In this document: piece by piece, positions 26,324 through 35,317 of the stretch | Layout of the letters: every line of letters begins with the position of its first letter | Position numbering within the stretch: the first letter of the stretch is position 1 | Assembly (NCBI GenBank): GCA_020444245.1 | Contig: JAHLLI010000009.1 | Coordinates: 1 to 64,000 of the forward strand | Origin: Actinomycetales bacterium | GTDB lineage: Bacteria; Actinomycetota; Actinomycetes; Actinomycetales; Cellulomonadaceae | DNA length: 64,000 nt | Direction of reading: 5' to 3' | Program-made: the position numbers and the translations under genes | Notes under the pieces: model-generated | Told to the model about the DNA's origin: nothing | What the model saw: the letters and a program-made list of their open reading frames with translations, nothing else | Database searches by the model: none

Positions 26324-26860
26324 ATGTCTCGAATCGGCAAGGTCCCCGTCCCGGTTCCGGCCGGCGTGGACGTCTCGATCGACGGTGCCGTGGTGACGGT
26401 CAAGGGCCCCAAGGGCACCCTGACCCACACCGTCCCGGCGCCGATCTCCGTCGCCCAGGGTGAGGGCACCCTCGTGGTGACCCGGCCGGACGACGAGCGC
26501 CTCTCGCGCTCGCTGCACGGCCTGACCCGCACGCTGCTCGCGAACCTCGTCACCGGCGTGACCGAGGGCTACACGAAGAAGCTCGAGATCGTGGGCACCG
26601 GTTACCGCGTGATGGCCAAGGGCAGCGACCTGGAGTTCGCGCTCGGGTTCAGCCACCCGGTCGTGGTCCCCGCGCCCGACGGCATCACCTTCACCGTCGA
26701 GTCCCCGACCAAGTTCTCGGTCAGCGGCATCGACAAGCAGCAGGTCGGTGAGATCGCCGCCAACATCCGCAAGATCCGCAAGCCCGAGCCGTACAAGGGC
26801 AAGGGCGTGCGCTACGCCGGCGAGCAGGTCCGCCGCAAGGCCGGAAAGGCTGGGAAGTAG
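26324..26860 (+). CDS. rplF: 50S ribosomal protein L6
   Basis: 178 residues ([20 protein letters not shown]). Two L6 repeats are visible, the second around [27 protein letters not shown]. It lies by the sarcin-ricin loop. rplR follows after 2 bp. Confidence 0.98.
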   Translation: MSRIGKVPVPVPAGVDVSIDGAVVTVKGPKGTLTHTVPAPISVAQGEGTLVVTRPDDERLSRSLHGLTRTLLANLVTGVTEGYTKKLEIVGTGYRVMAKGSDLEFALGFSHPVVVPAPDGITFTVESPTKFSVSGIDKQQVGEIAANIRKIRKPEPYKGKGVRYAGEQVRRKAGKAGK

Positions 26861-26862
26861 TC

Positions 26863-27234
26863 GTGGCTATCACTGTTCGTGGCAAGGGCAAGGCCAACGC
26901 CCGCGCGCGCCGTCACCTGCGGCTGCGCAAGAAGGTCGTCGGCACCGCCGAGCGGCCGCGCCTCGTGGTCACCCGGTCGACCCGGCACATGGTCGCTCAG
27001 GTCGTCGACGACGCCGCCGGTCGCACGCTGGTGTCGGCCTCGACGCTCGAGACCGACCTGCGTGCACTGGACGGCGACAAGACCGCCAAGGCCCGCAAGG
27101 TGGGTGAGCTGGTCGCCGAACGCGCCAAGGCCGCCGGCATCTCCTCCGTGGTCTTCGACCGCGGGGGCAACAAGTACCACGGCCGGGTCGCCGCGGTGGC
27201 CGAGGGTGCCCGGGAGGGTGGTCTGGCCCTGTGA
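26863..27234 (+). CDS. rplR: 50S ribosomal protein L18
   Basis: 123 residues from GTG 26863. The 5S rRNA-binding protein shows [35 protein letters not shown] and the [20 protein letters not shown] block. Confidence 0.97.
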   Translation: MAITVRGKGKANARARRHLRLRKKVVGTAERPRLVVTRSTRHMVAQVVDDAAGRTLVSASTLETDLRALDGDKTAKARKVGELVAERAKAAGISSVVFDRGGNKYHGRVAAVAEGAREGGLAL

Positions 27235-27271
27235 GGACTGTCGAGATCGTTCGGAAGCAGAGGAAGCACTG

Positions 27272-27901
27272 ATGGCTGCACCGCAGCGCAGCACCGCCGG
27301 TAACCAGTCCGGTGGCGACCGTCGCGAGCGCGGCGGCGACCGTCGCGACAACCGTCGCGACCAGGCCGAGAAGAGCGCCTTCGTCGAGCGCGTCGTCACG
27401 ATCAACCGCGTGTCCAAGGTCGTCAAGGGTGGCCGGCGCTTCAGCTTCACCGCGCTGGTCGTCGTCGGCGACGGTGACGGCACCGTGGGCGTCGGCTACG
27501 GCAAGGCCAAGGAGGTGCCCGCCGCGATCGCCAAGGGCGTCGAGGAGGCCAAGAAGAGCTTCTTCCGCGTCCCGCGGATCCAGGGCACCATCCCCCACCC
27601 GATCACCGGTGAGGCGGCGGCGGGCGTCGTGTTCCTGCGCCCGGCCTCGCCCGGTACCGGTGTGATCGCCGGTGGCCCGGTGCGCGCCGTCCTGGAGTGC
27701 GCCGGTATCCACGACGTCCTGAGCAAGTCGATGGGCTCGTCCAACGCGATCAACATCGTGCACGCCACGGTGGCCGCGCTGCGGGGCCTCGAGGAGCCGG
27801 AGGCCGTCGCGGCCCGTCGTGGCCTGCCGCTGGACCACGTGGCCCCCGCCGCGCTGCTGCGCGCCAAGGCGGCCGGCCTCGAGGCGAAGGCTGGTGCGTG
27901 A
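27272..27901 (+). CDS. rpsE: 30S ribosomal protein S5
   Basis: 209 residues from ATG 27272, behind AGAGGAAG. A hydrophilic N-terminal extension with [18 protein letters not shown] precedes the conserved core [40 protein letters not shown] and [20 protein letters not shown]. Such extensions are common in actinobacterial S5. The stop shares its last base with rpmD. Confidence 0.97.
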   Translation: MAAPQRSTAGNQSGGDRRERGGDRRDNRRDQAEKSAFVERVVTINRVSKVVKGGRRFSFTALVVVGDGDGTVGVGYGKAKEVPAAIAKGVEEAKKSFFRVPRIQGTIPHPITGEAAAGVVFLRPASPGTGVIAGGPVRAVLECAGIHDVLSKSMGSSNAINIVHATVAALRGLEEPEAVAARRGLPLDHVAPAALLRAKAAGLEAKAGA

Positions 27902-28083
27902 TGCCGCGTCTCAAGGTGACCCAGACCAAGTCCGCCATCGGCGGCAAGCAGAACCAGCGTGACACGCTGCGGACCCTCGGCCTCAAGCGCATCGGCGACG
28001 TCGTCGTCAAGGAGGACCGACCCGAGATCCGCGGCATGGTCGCCACGGTGACGCATCTCGTCGCCGTCGAGGAGGTCGACTGA
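27901..28083 (+). CDS. rpmD: 50S ribosomal protein L30
   Basis: 60 residues starting [20 protein letters not shown], with the usual [12 protein letters not shown] motif. It overlaps rpsE by one base and rplO starts 2 bp later. Confidence 0.97.
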   Translation: MPRLKVTQTKSAIGGKQNQRDTLRTLGLKRIGDVVVKEDRPEIRGMVATVTHLVAVEEVD

Positions 28084-28085
28084 CC

Positions 28086-28895
28086 ATGGCTGAGAACAAG
28101 GAGACGCCGGCCGAGGCTGCTGCCGAGGCGCCGGCGGAGAAGAAGGCACCCGCGCGCAAGGCACCGGCCAAGACCGCCGCTGCCAAGGCCGCGGACAAGC
28201 CGGCCGCCGCCGCTGCGGACAAGCCCGCTGCCAAGAAGCCGGCTGCGAAGAAGCCCGCTGCCAAGGCGGAGGCCGCCGAGAAGCCGGTGACCGAGGCTGC
28301 CGAGAAGCCGGCCGCCAAGAAGCCGGCCGCGAAGAAGCCCGCTGCCAAGGCTGAGGCTGCCGAGAAGCCGGCTGCCAAGGCCGAGGCTGCTGCGGACAAG
28401 CCCGCTGCCAAGAAGGCGCCTGCCAAGGCCGAGCCGGTGGCCGAGGGTGGCATCGGCATGCTCAAGGTGCACCACCTTCGGCCCGCGCCCGGTGCCAAGA
28501 CCGCCAAGACCCGCGTGGGTCGCGGCGAGGGCTCCAAGGGCAAGACGGCCGGTCGCGGCACCAAGGGCACCAAGGCCCGCTACCAGGTGCCCGAGCGGTT
28601 CGAGGGTGGCCAGATGCCGATGCACATGCGTCTGCCCAAGCTGCGCGGCTTCACCAACCCGTTCCGCACCGAGTACCAGGTGGTCAACCTGGACCGGCTC
28701 GCCGCCCTGTACCCCGAGGGTGGCCAGGTGACGGTCGAGGACCTGGTGGCCAAGGGAGCGGTCCGCAAGGGCGCCCCGGTCAAGGTTCTCGGCGACGGCG
28801 AGGTGAGCGTCAAGCTCACCGTCGCGGTCCAGAAGGTGTCGGCTTCGGCCGAGCAGAAGATCGTCGCCGCCGGCGGTTCGGTCGAGGAGGCCTGA
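28086..28895 (+). CDS. rplO: 50S ribosomal protein L15 with long Ala/Lys/Pro-rich N-terminal extension
   Basis: 269 residues from ATG 28086. The L15 core begins at Met125 ([20 protein letters not shown], then [17 protein letters not shown]) and is complete. The first 124 residues are low complexity: repeated [20 protein letters not shown]-like units resembling histone H1 or HU tails. ATG 28458 has GAGGGTGG upstream and would encode a normal-length L15, so both starts deserve testing. The 28086 start follows rpmD by only 2 bp and the whole frame is open, which favours the long form. L15 is a late 50S assembly protein near the tunnel. Confidence 0.93.
   Translation: MAENKETPAEAAAEAPAEKKAPARKAPAKTAAAKAADKPAAAAADKPAAKKPAAKKPAAKAEAAEKPVTEAAEKPAAKKPAAKKPAAKAEAAEKPAAKAEAAADKPAAKKAPAKAEPVAEGGIGMLKVHHLRPAPGAKTAKTRVGRGEGSKGKTAGRGTKGTKARYQVPERFEGGQMPMHMRLPKLRGFTNPFRTEYQVVNLDRLAALYPEGGQVTVEDLVAKGAVRKGAPVKVLGDGEVSVKLTVAVQKVSASAEQKIVAAGGSVEEA
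28096..28440 (+). repeat. Degenerate coding repeat for Pro-Ala-Ala-Lys-Lys units in rplO
   Basis: Many in-frame copies of CCGGCYGCCAAGAAG / GCTGCCAAGGCYGAG-type 15-bp units encode PAAKK and AAKAE. It is confined to the N-terminal extension of L15. Long near-identical DNA blocks make length change by slippage or unequal recombination likely. Confidence 0.7.
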
Positions 28896-28898
28896 GCT

Positions 28899-28935
28899 GC
28901 GGGGGTGGTCGGGCTGACGGCCTGCCCACCCCCGC
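28899..28935 (+). terminator. Terminator-like hairpin after rplO
   Basis: GCGGGGGTGG (28899-28908) pairs with CCACCCCCGC (28926-28935), with a 17-nt loop. It ends the spc ribosomal run. A possible -10 box TAGGGT at 28953-28958, without a convincing -35, may restart transcription for secY. Confidence 0.5.
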
Positions 28936-29027
28936 CGTTCGCCGAACTCGACTAGGGTGTCGCCTCGGCATGACCACCGAGGGGGACCGACCCGCTCGAA
29001 CCCGCCACGTGCGGAGCAGGAGGACAG

Positions 29028-30323
29028 GTGCTCAGCGCATTCGCCCGGGCGTTCCGGACGCCCGACCTGCGGCGCAAGCTGCTCTTCACGATCGGCATCA
29101 TGATCGTGTTCCGGGTCGGCTCGTTCCTGCCGACCCCGGGAGTCGACTACACGAACGTCCAGACCTGCGTCGACCAGAGCCAGGGCGCCAACGACCTGCT
29201 CGGCCTGGTCAACCTGTTCAGTGGTGGGGCGCTGCTCCAGCTGGCGGTGTTCGCGCTGGGGATCATGCCGTACATCACGGCGAGCATCATCGTCCAGCTG
29301 CTCAGGGTGGTCATCCCGCGGTTCGAGGCCCTGCACCAGGAGGGGCAGTCCGGCACCGCGAAGCTCACCCAGTACACCCGGTACCTGACCATCGGCCTGG
29401 CGATCCTGCAGTCCACCACGATCGTCACGATCGCGAAGAACGGCAGCCTGTTCCCCAGCTGCACCGTCGACGTGATCCCGAGCAACAGCATCTGGACCGT
29501 GATCATCATGGTGATCGCGATGACTGCGGGCACGGCGCTGATCATGTGGCTGGGCGAGCTCATCACCGAGCGCGGCATCGGCAACGGCATGTCCCTGCTG
29601 ATCTTCACCCAGATCGCTGCGAAGTTCCCGACCGCGATGTGGTCGATCGCCGGCGGTGAGAACGGCGCCAGCAAGTTCATCATCGTGATGGCCGTGATCA
29701 TCCTGGTGATCGGCCTTGTGGTGTTCGTCGAGCAGTCGCAGCGTCGCGTGCCGGTCCAGTACGCCAAGCGGATGGTCGGCCGCCGGATGTACGGCGGGTC
29801 GAGCACGTACATCCCGATCAAGATCAACATGGCCGGTGTCATCCCGGTGATCTTCGCCTCGTCGATCCTGGCGGTGCCCGGTCTGATCGCCCAGTTCGGT
29901 GACGCGCGCTCCGGTTGGGTCCAGTGGATCTCGACGTACCTCGCACCGTCGAGCGCGCCGCTGCACATCGCGTCCTATGTCGCGCTGATCATCTTCTTCG
30001 CGTACTTCTACACAGCGATCACGTTCAACCCGGACGAGGTCGCCGACAACATGAAGAAGTACGGCGGCTTCATCCCCGGCATCCGTGCGGGCCGTCCCAC
30101 CGCGGAGTACCTGGACTTCGTGATCTCGAGGATCACGGCTCCCGGCTCGGTGTACCTGGCCCTCGTGGCCCTCATCCCGGTGGTCACGTTCATCATGCTC
30201 AACGTGCAGAACGTGCCGTTCGGTGGGACTTCCATCCTGATCGTGGTCGGCGTCGGCATGGAGACTGTGAAGCAGATCGAGGCACAGCTCCAGCAACGAC
30301 ACTACGAGGGCTTCCTGAGATGA
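29028..30323 (+). CDS. secY: Protein translocase subunit SecY
   Basis: 431 residues from GTG 29028 behind GGAGCAGGAGGACAG. Ten membrane segments are expected and seen. The plug and channel segments (VFRVGSFLPTPGVDY; FSGGALLQLAVFALGIMPYI TASII) and the cytosolic loop (YAKRMVGRRMYGGSSTYIPI) are conserved. It is the protein-conducting channel with SecE and SecG, which are elsewhere. It heads the secY-adk-map unit. Confidence 0.97.
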   Translation: MLSAFARAFRTPDLRRKLLFTIGIMIVFRVGSFLPTPGVDYTNVQTCVDQSQGANDLLGLVNLFSGGALLQLAVFALGIMPYITASIIVQLLRVVIPRFEALHQEGQSGTAKLTQYTRYLTIGLAILQSTTIVTIAKNGSLFPSCTVDVIPSNSIWTVIIMVIAMTAGTALIMWLGELITERGIGNGMSLLIFTQIAAKFPTAMWSIAGGENGASKFIIVMAVIILVIGLVVFVEQSQRRVPVQYAKRMVGRRMYGGSSTYIPIKINMAGVIPVIFASSILAVPGLIAQFGDARSGWVQWISTYLAPSSAPLHIASYVALIIFFAYFYTAITFNPDEVADNMKKYGGFIPGIRAGRPTAEYLDFVISRITAPGSVYLALVALIPVVTFIMLNVQNVPFGGTSILIVVGVGMETVKQIEAQLQQRHYEGFLR

Positions 30324-30379
30324 GTGCACCCCACGACGTCGCTCGCTCCGCTCACGACCTCGCGGGGGCTCCGAGATGA
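30320..30379 (+). CDS. Possible 19-residue micro-ORF between secY and adk
   Basis: ATG 30320 overlaps the secY stop (ATGA) and its TGA overlaps the adk start (ATGA at 30376). It would encode MSAPHDVARSAHDLAGAPR. The fit at both ends would let ribosomes pass by re-initiation from secY to adk. It may be chance: the sequences around the two junctions (GAGATGAG) are alike, which could be a small duplication. No homolog is known to me. Confidence 0.3.
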   Translation: MSAPHDVARSAHDLAGAPR

Positions 30380-30954
30380 GCTACCGCCTGGTGATCATGG
30401 GCCCGCAGGGGTCCGGCAAGGGCACTCAGGCTGCGCTGCTCGCCGATCGGCTCGGCGTCCCGACGATCTCGACCGGCGACCTGTTCCGTGCGCACATGGC
30501 GGCGCAGGACGACCTGGGCGAGCTCGCGCGCAGCTACACCTCGCGGGGGGAGCTGGTGCCCGACGAGGTGACGAACGCGATGGTGCGCCGCCGCCTGGCC
30601 GAGCCCGACGTGGCCGACGGGTTCATCCTCGACGGCTACCCGCGCAACTGCTTCCAGCTCGACGAGCTCGACGACATCCTCGCGGACCTGGGCACCCGGC
30701 TGGACGGCGTGGTCGAGCTCACCGCTGAGCGCGACGAGCTGATGGCCCGGATGAAGCACCGTGCAGAGATCGAGCACCGCGAGGACGACACCGACGAGGC
30801 GATCGCCCGGCGGCTGGACATCTACGACGAGCAGACCGCTCCGCTCACCGCGAGCTACGGGGCGCGAGGCCTGCTCGTCACGGTGGACGGCATCGGGGAG
30901 ATCGACGAGGTCGCCGAGCGCGTCGCGCGCGCGGTGACTGGCGTCCGGAACTGA
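30376..30954 (+). CDS. adk: Adenylate kinase
   Basis: 192 residues (MSYRLVIMGPQGSGKGTQAA). It converts ATP plus AMP to two ADP. The P-loop GPQGSGKGT, the AMP site STGDLFRAHM and GFILDGYPRN, and a short LID (no zinc cysteines) are visible, as usual in actinobacteria. It is placed between secY and map as in many bacteria and overlaps map by one base (TGATG). Confidence 0.97.
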   Translation: MSYRLVIMGPQGSGKGTQAALLADRLGVPTISTGDLFRAHMAAQDDLGELARSYTSRGELVPDEVTNAMVRRRLAEPDVADGFILDGYPRNCFQLDELDDILADLGTRLDGVVELTAERDELMARMKHRAEIEHREDDTDEAIARRLDIYDEQTAPLTASYGARGLLVTVDGIGEIDEVAERVARAVTGVRN

Positions 30955-31784
30955 TGTTCGGCCGGGAGCGCATCGAGTACAAGACCGCCGAGCAGGTGGT
31001 CGCCATGCGCCGGGCCGGACTGGTCGTCGCCGCCGCGCACCAGGCCGTGCGTGACGCGATCGCACCGGGCGTCACCACCGCCGACCTGGATGCGGTCGCC
31101 GGGCAGGTGATCGCGGACGCGGGTGCCACGCCGTCGTTCCTCGGGTACCACGGCTACCCGGCCGTGCTGTGCGTGTCCGTCAACGACGAGATCGTGCACG
31201 GGATCCCGGGCCCGCGGGTGCTGCGCGAGGGCGACGTCGTGTCCGTCGACTGTGGCGCGATCGTGGACGGCTGGCACGGCGACGCCGCGTTCACCGTGGT
31301 GCTCGGCGATGCCGACCCGGCCGACCTGGCGTTGTCGGCGGCGACCGAGCGCGCGATGTGGGCAGCGATCGCCGCGCTCGCCGGAGGTGAGCGTCTGGGC
31401 GTCGTCGGCGACGCCGTGGAGCGGGTGGTCGAGGAGTCGGACGAGCCCTACGGGATCGTCCAGGAGTACGTCGGTCACGGCATCGGGACCGCGATGCACC
31501 AGCCGCCCGACGTGCTCAACTACCGCACCCACGACCGTGGGCCGCGCCTGCGGCCGGGTCTGTGCGTGGCGATCGAGCCGATGCTCACCCGCGGGTCGCG
31601 GACCACCCGTGTGCTCGACGACGACTGGACGGTGGTCACCGAGGACGGCGAGCGTGCCGCGCACTGGGAGCACACGGTCGCCCTTGGCCCGGACGGTCTC
31701 TGGGTGCTGACCGCGGCCGACGGCGGCGTGGCGGGCTTGGCCCCGTTCGGGGTCGAGCCGGTGCCGCTGAGCGACATCGGATAG
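30954..31784 (+). CDS. map: Methionine aminopeptidase type I
   Basis: 276 residues. It removes the initiator Met after deformylation. Metal ligands are visible in order: Asp in VSVDCGAIVDGW, Asp in GDAAFTVV, His in GHGIGTAMH, Glu in AIEPML and Glu in WEHTVAL. YHGYPAVLCVSVNDEIVHGIP is the type I signature with the substrate His. There is no zinc-finger N-terminus. It is co-transcribed with adk. Confidence 0.97.
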   Translation: MFGRERIEYKTAEQVVAMRRAGLVVAAAHQAVRDAIAPGVTTADLDAVAGQVIADAGATPSFLGYHGYPAVLCVSVNDEIVHGIPGPRVLREGDVVSVDCGAIVDGWHGDAAFTVVLGDADPADLALSAATERAMWAAIAALAGGERLGVVGDAVERVVEESDEPYGIVQEYVGHGIGTAMHQPPDVLNYRTHDRGPRLRPGLCVAIEPMLTRGSRTTRVLDDDWTVVTEDGERAAHWEHTVALGPDGLWVLTAADGGVAGLAPFGVEPVPLSDIG

Positions 31785-31803
31785 CCCGCCGCGGGCATGG
31801 CCG

Positions 31804-31872
31804 CAGCACCTTCGGGAGCGCTGTCGGGAGCACAGTGGGGAGCGCCGTCGGCGGCCGGTCGGGAGCACGGTC
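31804..31872 (+). repeat. Imperfect GGGAGC-type repeats upstream of infA
   Basis: Four spaced copies of a TCGGGAGC / TGGGGAGC-like unit (about 31813, 31824, 31837 and 31858) with GTCGG between. They lie between map and the infA promoter. Function unknown; possibly remnants of simple-sequence expansion. Confidence 0.4.
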
Positions 31873-31881
31873 GGCACCGGT

Positions 31882-31911
31882 TTCGCGGAAGGGCTCCCGA
31901 TGGCGTACGAT
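31882..31911 (+). promoter_or_regulatory. Candidate infA promoter
   Basis: TTCGCG (31882-31887), an 18-bp spacer, then TACGAT (31906-31911). The -10 is good and the -35 weak. It would give a leader of about 110 nt before infA. Confidence 0.5.
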
Positions 31912-32027
31912 CGTCCGTCGGGTGCGTGCGCTCCAGGCTGAGCTGCGCGTCCCGTCCCTATCCGACCGTGGTCCGTGACCGCGCGCGGGTTGTGGGGACG
32001 CCGAGCAGCACGACGTTAGCGGAGGAC

Positions 32028-32249
32028 ATGGCCAAGAAGGACGGCGTCATCGAGATCGAGGGCAGCGTGGTCGAGGCCCTGCCGAACGCGATGTTCCGCG
32101 TGGAGCTGGCCAACGGGCACCGGGTGCTCGCGCACATCTCGGGCAAGATGCGACAGCACTACATCCGGATCCTCCCCGAGGACCGGGTGGTGGTCGAGCT
32201 GAGCCCGTACGACCTGTCCCGCGGTCGCATCGTCTACCGCTACAAGTAG
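32028..32249 (+). CDS. infA: Translation initiation factor IF-1
   Basis: 73 residues from ATG 32028 behind GGAGGA. The OB-fold is typical: [20 protein letters not shown], then [20 protein letters not shown] and [20 protein letters not shown]. It leads infA-rpmJ-rpsM-rpsK. Confidence 0.98.
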   Translation: MAKKDGVIEIEGSVVEALPNAMFRVELANGHRVLAHISGKMRQHYIRILPEDRVVVELSPYDLSRGRIVYRYK

Positions 32250-32342
32250 GACCCACCACCAGGGGCGGGCCACCAGGCCGGCTCCGACACCGAGCGAACT
32301 GCCGCCCGTCGCATCTGCGCGTGCGGCGGCGGAGGAACGAGC

Positions 32343-32456
32343 ATGAAGGTCAAGCCGAGCGTCAAGAAGGTCTGCGACAAGTGCAAGGTGATCCGCCGGC
32401 ACGGTCGCGTCATGGTCATCTGCGAGAACGCGCGGCACAAGCAGCGCCAGGGCTGA
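32343..32456 (+). CDS. rpmJ: 50S ribosomal protein L36
   Basis: 37 residues ([20 protein letters not shown], then [17 protein letters not shown]). Zinc ligands Cys11, Cys14, Cys27 and His32 make it the C+ form. The ribosome binding site is GGAGGA at 32330-32335. It is in the standard place between infA and rpsM. Confidence 0.97.
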   Translation: MKVKPSVKKVCDKCKVIRRHGRVMVICENARHKQRQG

Positions 32457-32653
32457 GGCCCGACCGACCTCCGGGTCGGACGCCGGCGGGTCTCACGACC
32501 ATGTCGGCACCCGGCACCCCGCAGGGGTGACGGACCAGCGCACGGCCAGCGTCAGGGCCCCTCACGGGGCACGGGCGCCACCCCCGGTCGGAGGCCGGGG
32601 CCCGCGAGGGACGGCCGTGCGGCAGACCTCCGAGCAGGACCAGGAGTTCCCAG

Positions 32654-33034
32654 ATGGCACGTCTCGTCGGCGTCGACCTCCCCCGCGAGAAGCGGCTCGA
32701 GGTTGCGCTCACCTACATCTACGGCGTCGGGCGTACCCGCGCACGCCAGACGCTCGAGGCCACCGGCATCAGCCCGGACCTGCGTGTGCGCGACCTCGGC
32801 GACGCCGAGCTCGTCGCGCTCCGCGACCACCTCGAGGGCAGCTACAAGCTCGAAGGTGACCTGCGGCGCGAGGTCGCCGCAGACATCCGACGCAAGGTCG
32901 AGATCGGCAGCTACGAAGGCATCCGGCACCGCCGGGGCCTGCCGGTGCGCGGTCAGCGGACCAAGACCAACGCCCGCACCCGCAAGGGCCCCAAGCGCAC
33001 CGTGGCCGGCAAGAAGAAGGCCGGCAAGAAGTAG
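32654..33034 (+). CDS. rpsM: 30S ribosomal protein S13
   Basis: 126 residues ([20 protein letters not shown]). The [20 protein letters not shown] tail that contacts the P-site tRNA is intact. The 197-bp gap before it has GC-rich hairpins, such as GCCCC-TCAC-GGGGC near 32559 and CCCGGTC-GGA-GGCCGGG near 32582, but no gene. Confidence 0.97.
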   Translation: MARLVGVDLPREKRLEVALTYIYGVGRTRARQTLEATGISPDLRVRDLGDAELVALRDHLEGSYKLEGDLRREVAADIRRKVEIGSYEGIRHRRGLPVRGQRTKTNARTRKGPKRTVAGKKKAGKK

Positions 33035-33101
33035 CAGCCCCGGCCGGTAGGAGCGACCACCGCCACCGGCCCCCAGAACTCGGACCAGCGAAGGACAGCA
33101 G

Positions 33102-33509
33102 ATGCCTCCCAAGACCCGCACCACCAGCGCCGCGCGCAAGCCGCGTCGCAAGGAGAAGAAGAACATCGCCGTGGGCGTGGCCCACATCAAGAGCACGTTC
33201 AACAACACGATCGTCTCGATCACGGACCCCTCGGGCGCCGTGATCGCCTGGGCCTCCTCCGGCCAGGTCGGCTTCAAGGGTTCGCGCAAGTCGACCCCGT
33301 TCGCCGCTCAGCTGGCCGCCGAGGCGGCCGCCCGGCGTGCGCAGGAGCACGGGATGAAGAAGGTCGACGTCCTGGTCAAGGGCCCCGGCTCGGGCCGCGA
33401 GACGGCGATCCGCTCCCTCCAGGCCACCGGCCTGGAGGTGGGTTCGATCCAGGACGTCACCCCGCAGGCGCACAACGGCTGCCGCCCGCCCAAGCGTCGC
33501 CGCGTCTGA
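33102..33509 (+). CDS. rpsK: 30S ribosomal protein S11
   Basis: 135 residues. The core [40 protein letters not shown] and the C-terminal [18 protein letters not shown] are typical. It is a platform protein at the E site. The expected next gene, rpsD, is absent and rpoA follows after 89 bp. Confidence 0.98.
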   Translation: MPPKTRTTSAARKPRRKEKKNIAVGVAHIKSTFNNTIVSITDPSGAVIAWASSGQVGFKGSRKSTPFAAQLAAEAAARRAQEHGMKKVDVLVKGPGSGRETAIRSLQATGLEVGSIQDVTPQAHNGCRPPKRRRV

Positions 33510-33598
33510 CCCCGGCTTCTCCCGTCGGGCGGACCGAGGTCCGGCGGGCTTGTTCGTGATGCGTCATATGGCGGACGCACACTGAGAGGAATCCTGAC

Positions 33599-34594
33599 GT
33601 GCTCATCGCACAGCGCCCCACCCTGACCGAAGAGGTCATCTCCGAGTTCCGCTCGCGGTTCGTCATCGAGCCGCTGGAGCCCGGGTTCGGTTACACCCTC
33701 GGCAACTCTCTGCGCCGAACCCTGCTGTCCTCGATCCCCGGTGCCGCGGTCACCAGCCTGCGCATCGACGGCGTGCTGCACGAGTTCAGCACGATCGTCG
33801 GGGTCAAGGAGGACGTCACCGAGCTCATCCTGAACATCAAGGACCTCGTGGTCTCCTCGGAGAACGACGAGCCCGTGGTGATGTACCTGCGCAAGCAGGG
33901 CCCGGGCGAGGTGACGGCTGCGGACATCACGCCGCCGGCCGGCGTCGAGGTGCACAACCCCGACCTGCACATCGCCACGCTCAACGGCAAGGGCAAGCTC
34001 GAGGTCGAGCTCACGGTCGAGCGCGGTCGCGGCTACGTCTCTGCCCAGCAGAACAAGGCCTTCGACACCGAGATCGGTCGGATCCCGATCGACTCGATCT
34101 ACTCGCCGGTGCTCAAGGTCACCTACAAGGTCGAGGCGACCCGCGTCGAGCAGCGCACCGACTTCGACCGGCTCATCGTCGACGTCGAGACCAAGCCCGC
34201 GCTCCTGCCGCGCGACGCCCTGGCCTCGGCCGGCAAGACCCTGGTCGAGCTGTTCGGCCTGGCTCGTGAGCTCAACGTGGAGGCCGAGGGCATCGAGATC
34301 GGCCCGTCGCCGACGGACGCGGCCCTGGCCGCGGACCTGGCACTGCCGATCGAGGAGCTGCAGCTCACGATCCGCTCGTACAACTGCCTCAAGCGTGAGG
34401 GCATCCACACCGTCGGCGAGCTCGTCGCACGGTCGGAGGCCGACCTGCTCGACATCCGCAACTTCGGCGCGAAGTCGATCACCGAGGTCAAGGACAAGCT
34501 CGGCGGCCTGGGCCTGAACCTCAAGGACAGCCCGCTCGACTTCGACGCTGCCTCCTACTACGACGGCGACTACGCCGACGACGACCTGTCCTGA
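33599..34594 (+). CDS. rpoA: DNA-directed RNA polymerase subunit alpha
   Basis: 331 residues from GTG 33599 behind GAGAGGA. The N-terminal dimerisation and assembly domain includes [20 protein letters not shown]. The linker leads to the C-terminal DNA-binding domain ([20 protein letters not shown], then [20 protein letters not shown]), which contacts UP elements and activators. It ends with an acidic [10 protein letters not shown] tail. rplQ follows. Confidence 0.98.
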   Translation: MLIAQRPTLTEEVISEFRSRFVIEPLEPGFGYTLGNSLRRTLLSSIPGAAVTSLRIDGVLHEFSTIVGVKEDVTELILNIKDLVVSSENDEPVVMYLRKQGPGEVTAADITPPAGVEVHNPDLHIATLNGKGKLEVELTVERGRGYVSAQQNKAFDTEIGRIPIDSIYSPVLKVTYKVEATRVEQRTDFDRLIVDVETKPALLPRDALASAGKTLVELFGLARELNVEAEGIEIGPSPTDAALAADLALPIEELQLTIRSYNCLKREGIHTVGELVARSEADLLDIRNFGAKSITEVKDKLGGLGLNLKDSPLDFDAASYYDGDYADDDLS

Positions 34595-34640
34595 CTGACG
34601 GCCGCCGCGCGGCGGCCGGCCAACAAGCAAGGAGTACGAG

Positions 34641-35225
34641 ATGCCCACGCCCACCAAGGGCCCGCGGCTCGGCGGCGGCCCGGCCCACGAGCGCCGGATC
34701 CTCGCCAACCTGACGACCAGCCTGTTCGAGCACCGGCGGATCACCACGACCGAGGCCAAGGCCAAGCGCGTGCGCCCGCTCGCCGAGCGCATGATCACCT
34801 TCGCCAAGCGCGGTGACCTGCACGCGCGGCGCCGCGTGCTCACCGTCGTGCGGGACAAGGGCGTGGTGCACGAGCTCTTCACCGAGATCGCGCCGCTGAT
34901 GGCCGAGCGCCAGGGCGGCTACACCCGCATCACCAAGATCGGCCCGCGCAAGGGCGACAACGCCCCCATGGCGGTCATCGAGCTGGTGCTCGAGCCGGTG
35001 AGCCCCAAGCAGGCCACCGTGCGTGAGGCCGAGAAGGCCACCAAGAAGGCCGCGACGAAGGCCGCCCCGGTCAAGGAGTCGCCCGCCGACGAGGTCACGG
35101 AAGCCACGGATGACGTGGTCGCCGAGGTCTCGGACGACGAGGTCTCGGACGCCGCGGTCGCCGAGGTCGGCGCCGAGGAGACCGACGAGGTCGACGACGC
35201 CGCGGACGAGGACGAGAAGGCCTGA
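34641..35225 (+). CDS. rplQ: 50S ribosomal protein L17 with acidic C-terminal extension
   Basis: 194 residues. The L17 core ([52 protein letters not shown]) ends near residue 120. About 70 further residues follow: first Lys/Ala-rich ([11 protein letters not shown]), then strongly acidic ([11 protein letters not shown], then [13 protein letters not shown]). The tail is low complexity and probably disordered. It is the last gene of the ribosomal cluster. Confidence 0.97.
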   Translation: MPTPTKGPRLGGGPAHERRILANLTTSLFEHRRITTTEAKAKRVRPLAERMITFAKRGDLHARRRVLTVVRDKGVVHELFTEIAPLMAERQGGYTRITKIGPRKGDNAPMAVIELVLEPVSPKQATVREAEKATKKAATKAAPVKESPADEVTEATDDVVAEVSDDEVSDAAVAEVGAEETDEVDDAADEDEKA

Positions 35226-35254
35226 GGGGCGCTCAGCACCCCTGCGTTCTGCTC

Positions 35255-35290
35255 GCGAAGGGCCCGGACCGGACGGTCCGGGCCCTTCGC
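35255..35290 (+). terminator. Terminator after rplQ
   Basis: GCGAAGGGCCCGGACC (35255-35270), loop GGAC, GGTCCGGGCCCTTCGC (35275-35290) is a 16-bp perfect stem, the strongest in the window. It closes the rpoA-rplQ unit. Confidence 0.85.
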
Positions 35291-35305
35291 CGCGCCCGGC
35301 GGACG

Positions 35306-35311
35306 TAGCGT
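35306..35311 (+). promoter_or_regulatory. -10 box of a predicted leaderless alpha/beta hydrolase mRNA
   Basis: TAGCGT ends 6 nt before the GTG start at 35318, so the transcript would begin at or next to the start codon. No -35 match is convincing. Confidence 0.5.
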
Positions 35312-35317
35312 GAGAGG

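Noticed and set aside
33550-33570. rpoA promoter from TTGTTC and CATATG
   Set aside because: The spacing is only 9 bp, far below the 16-19 bp needed.
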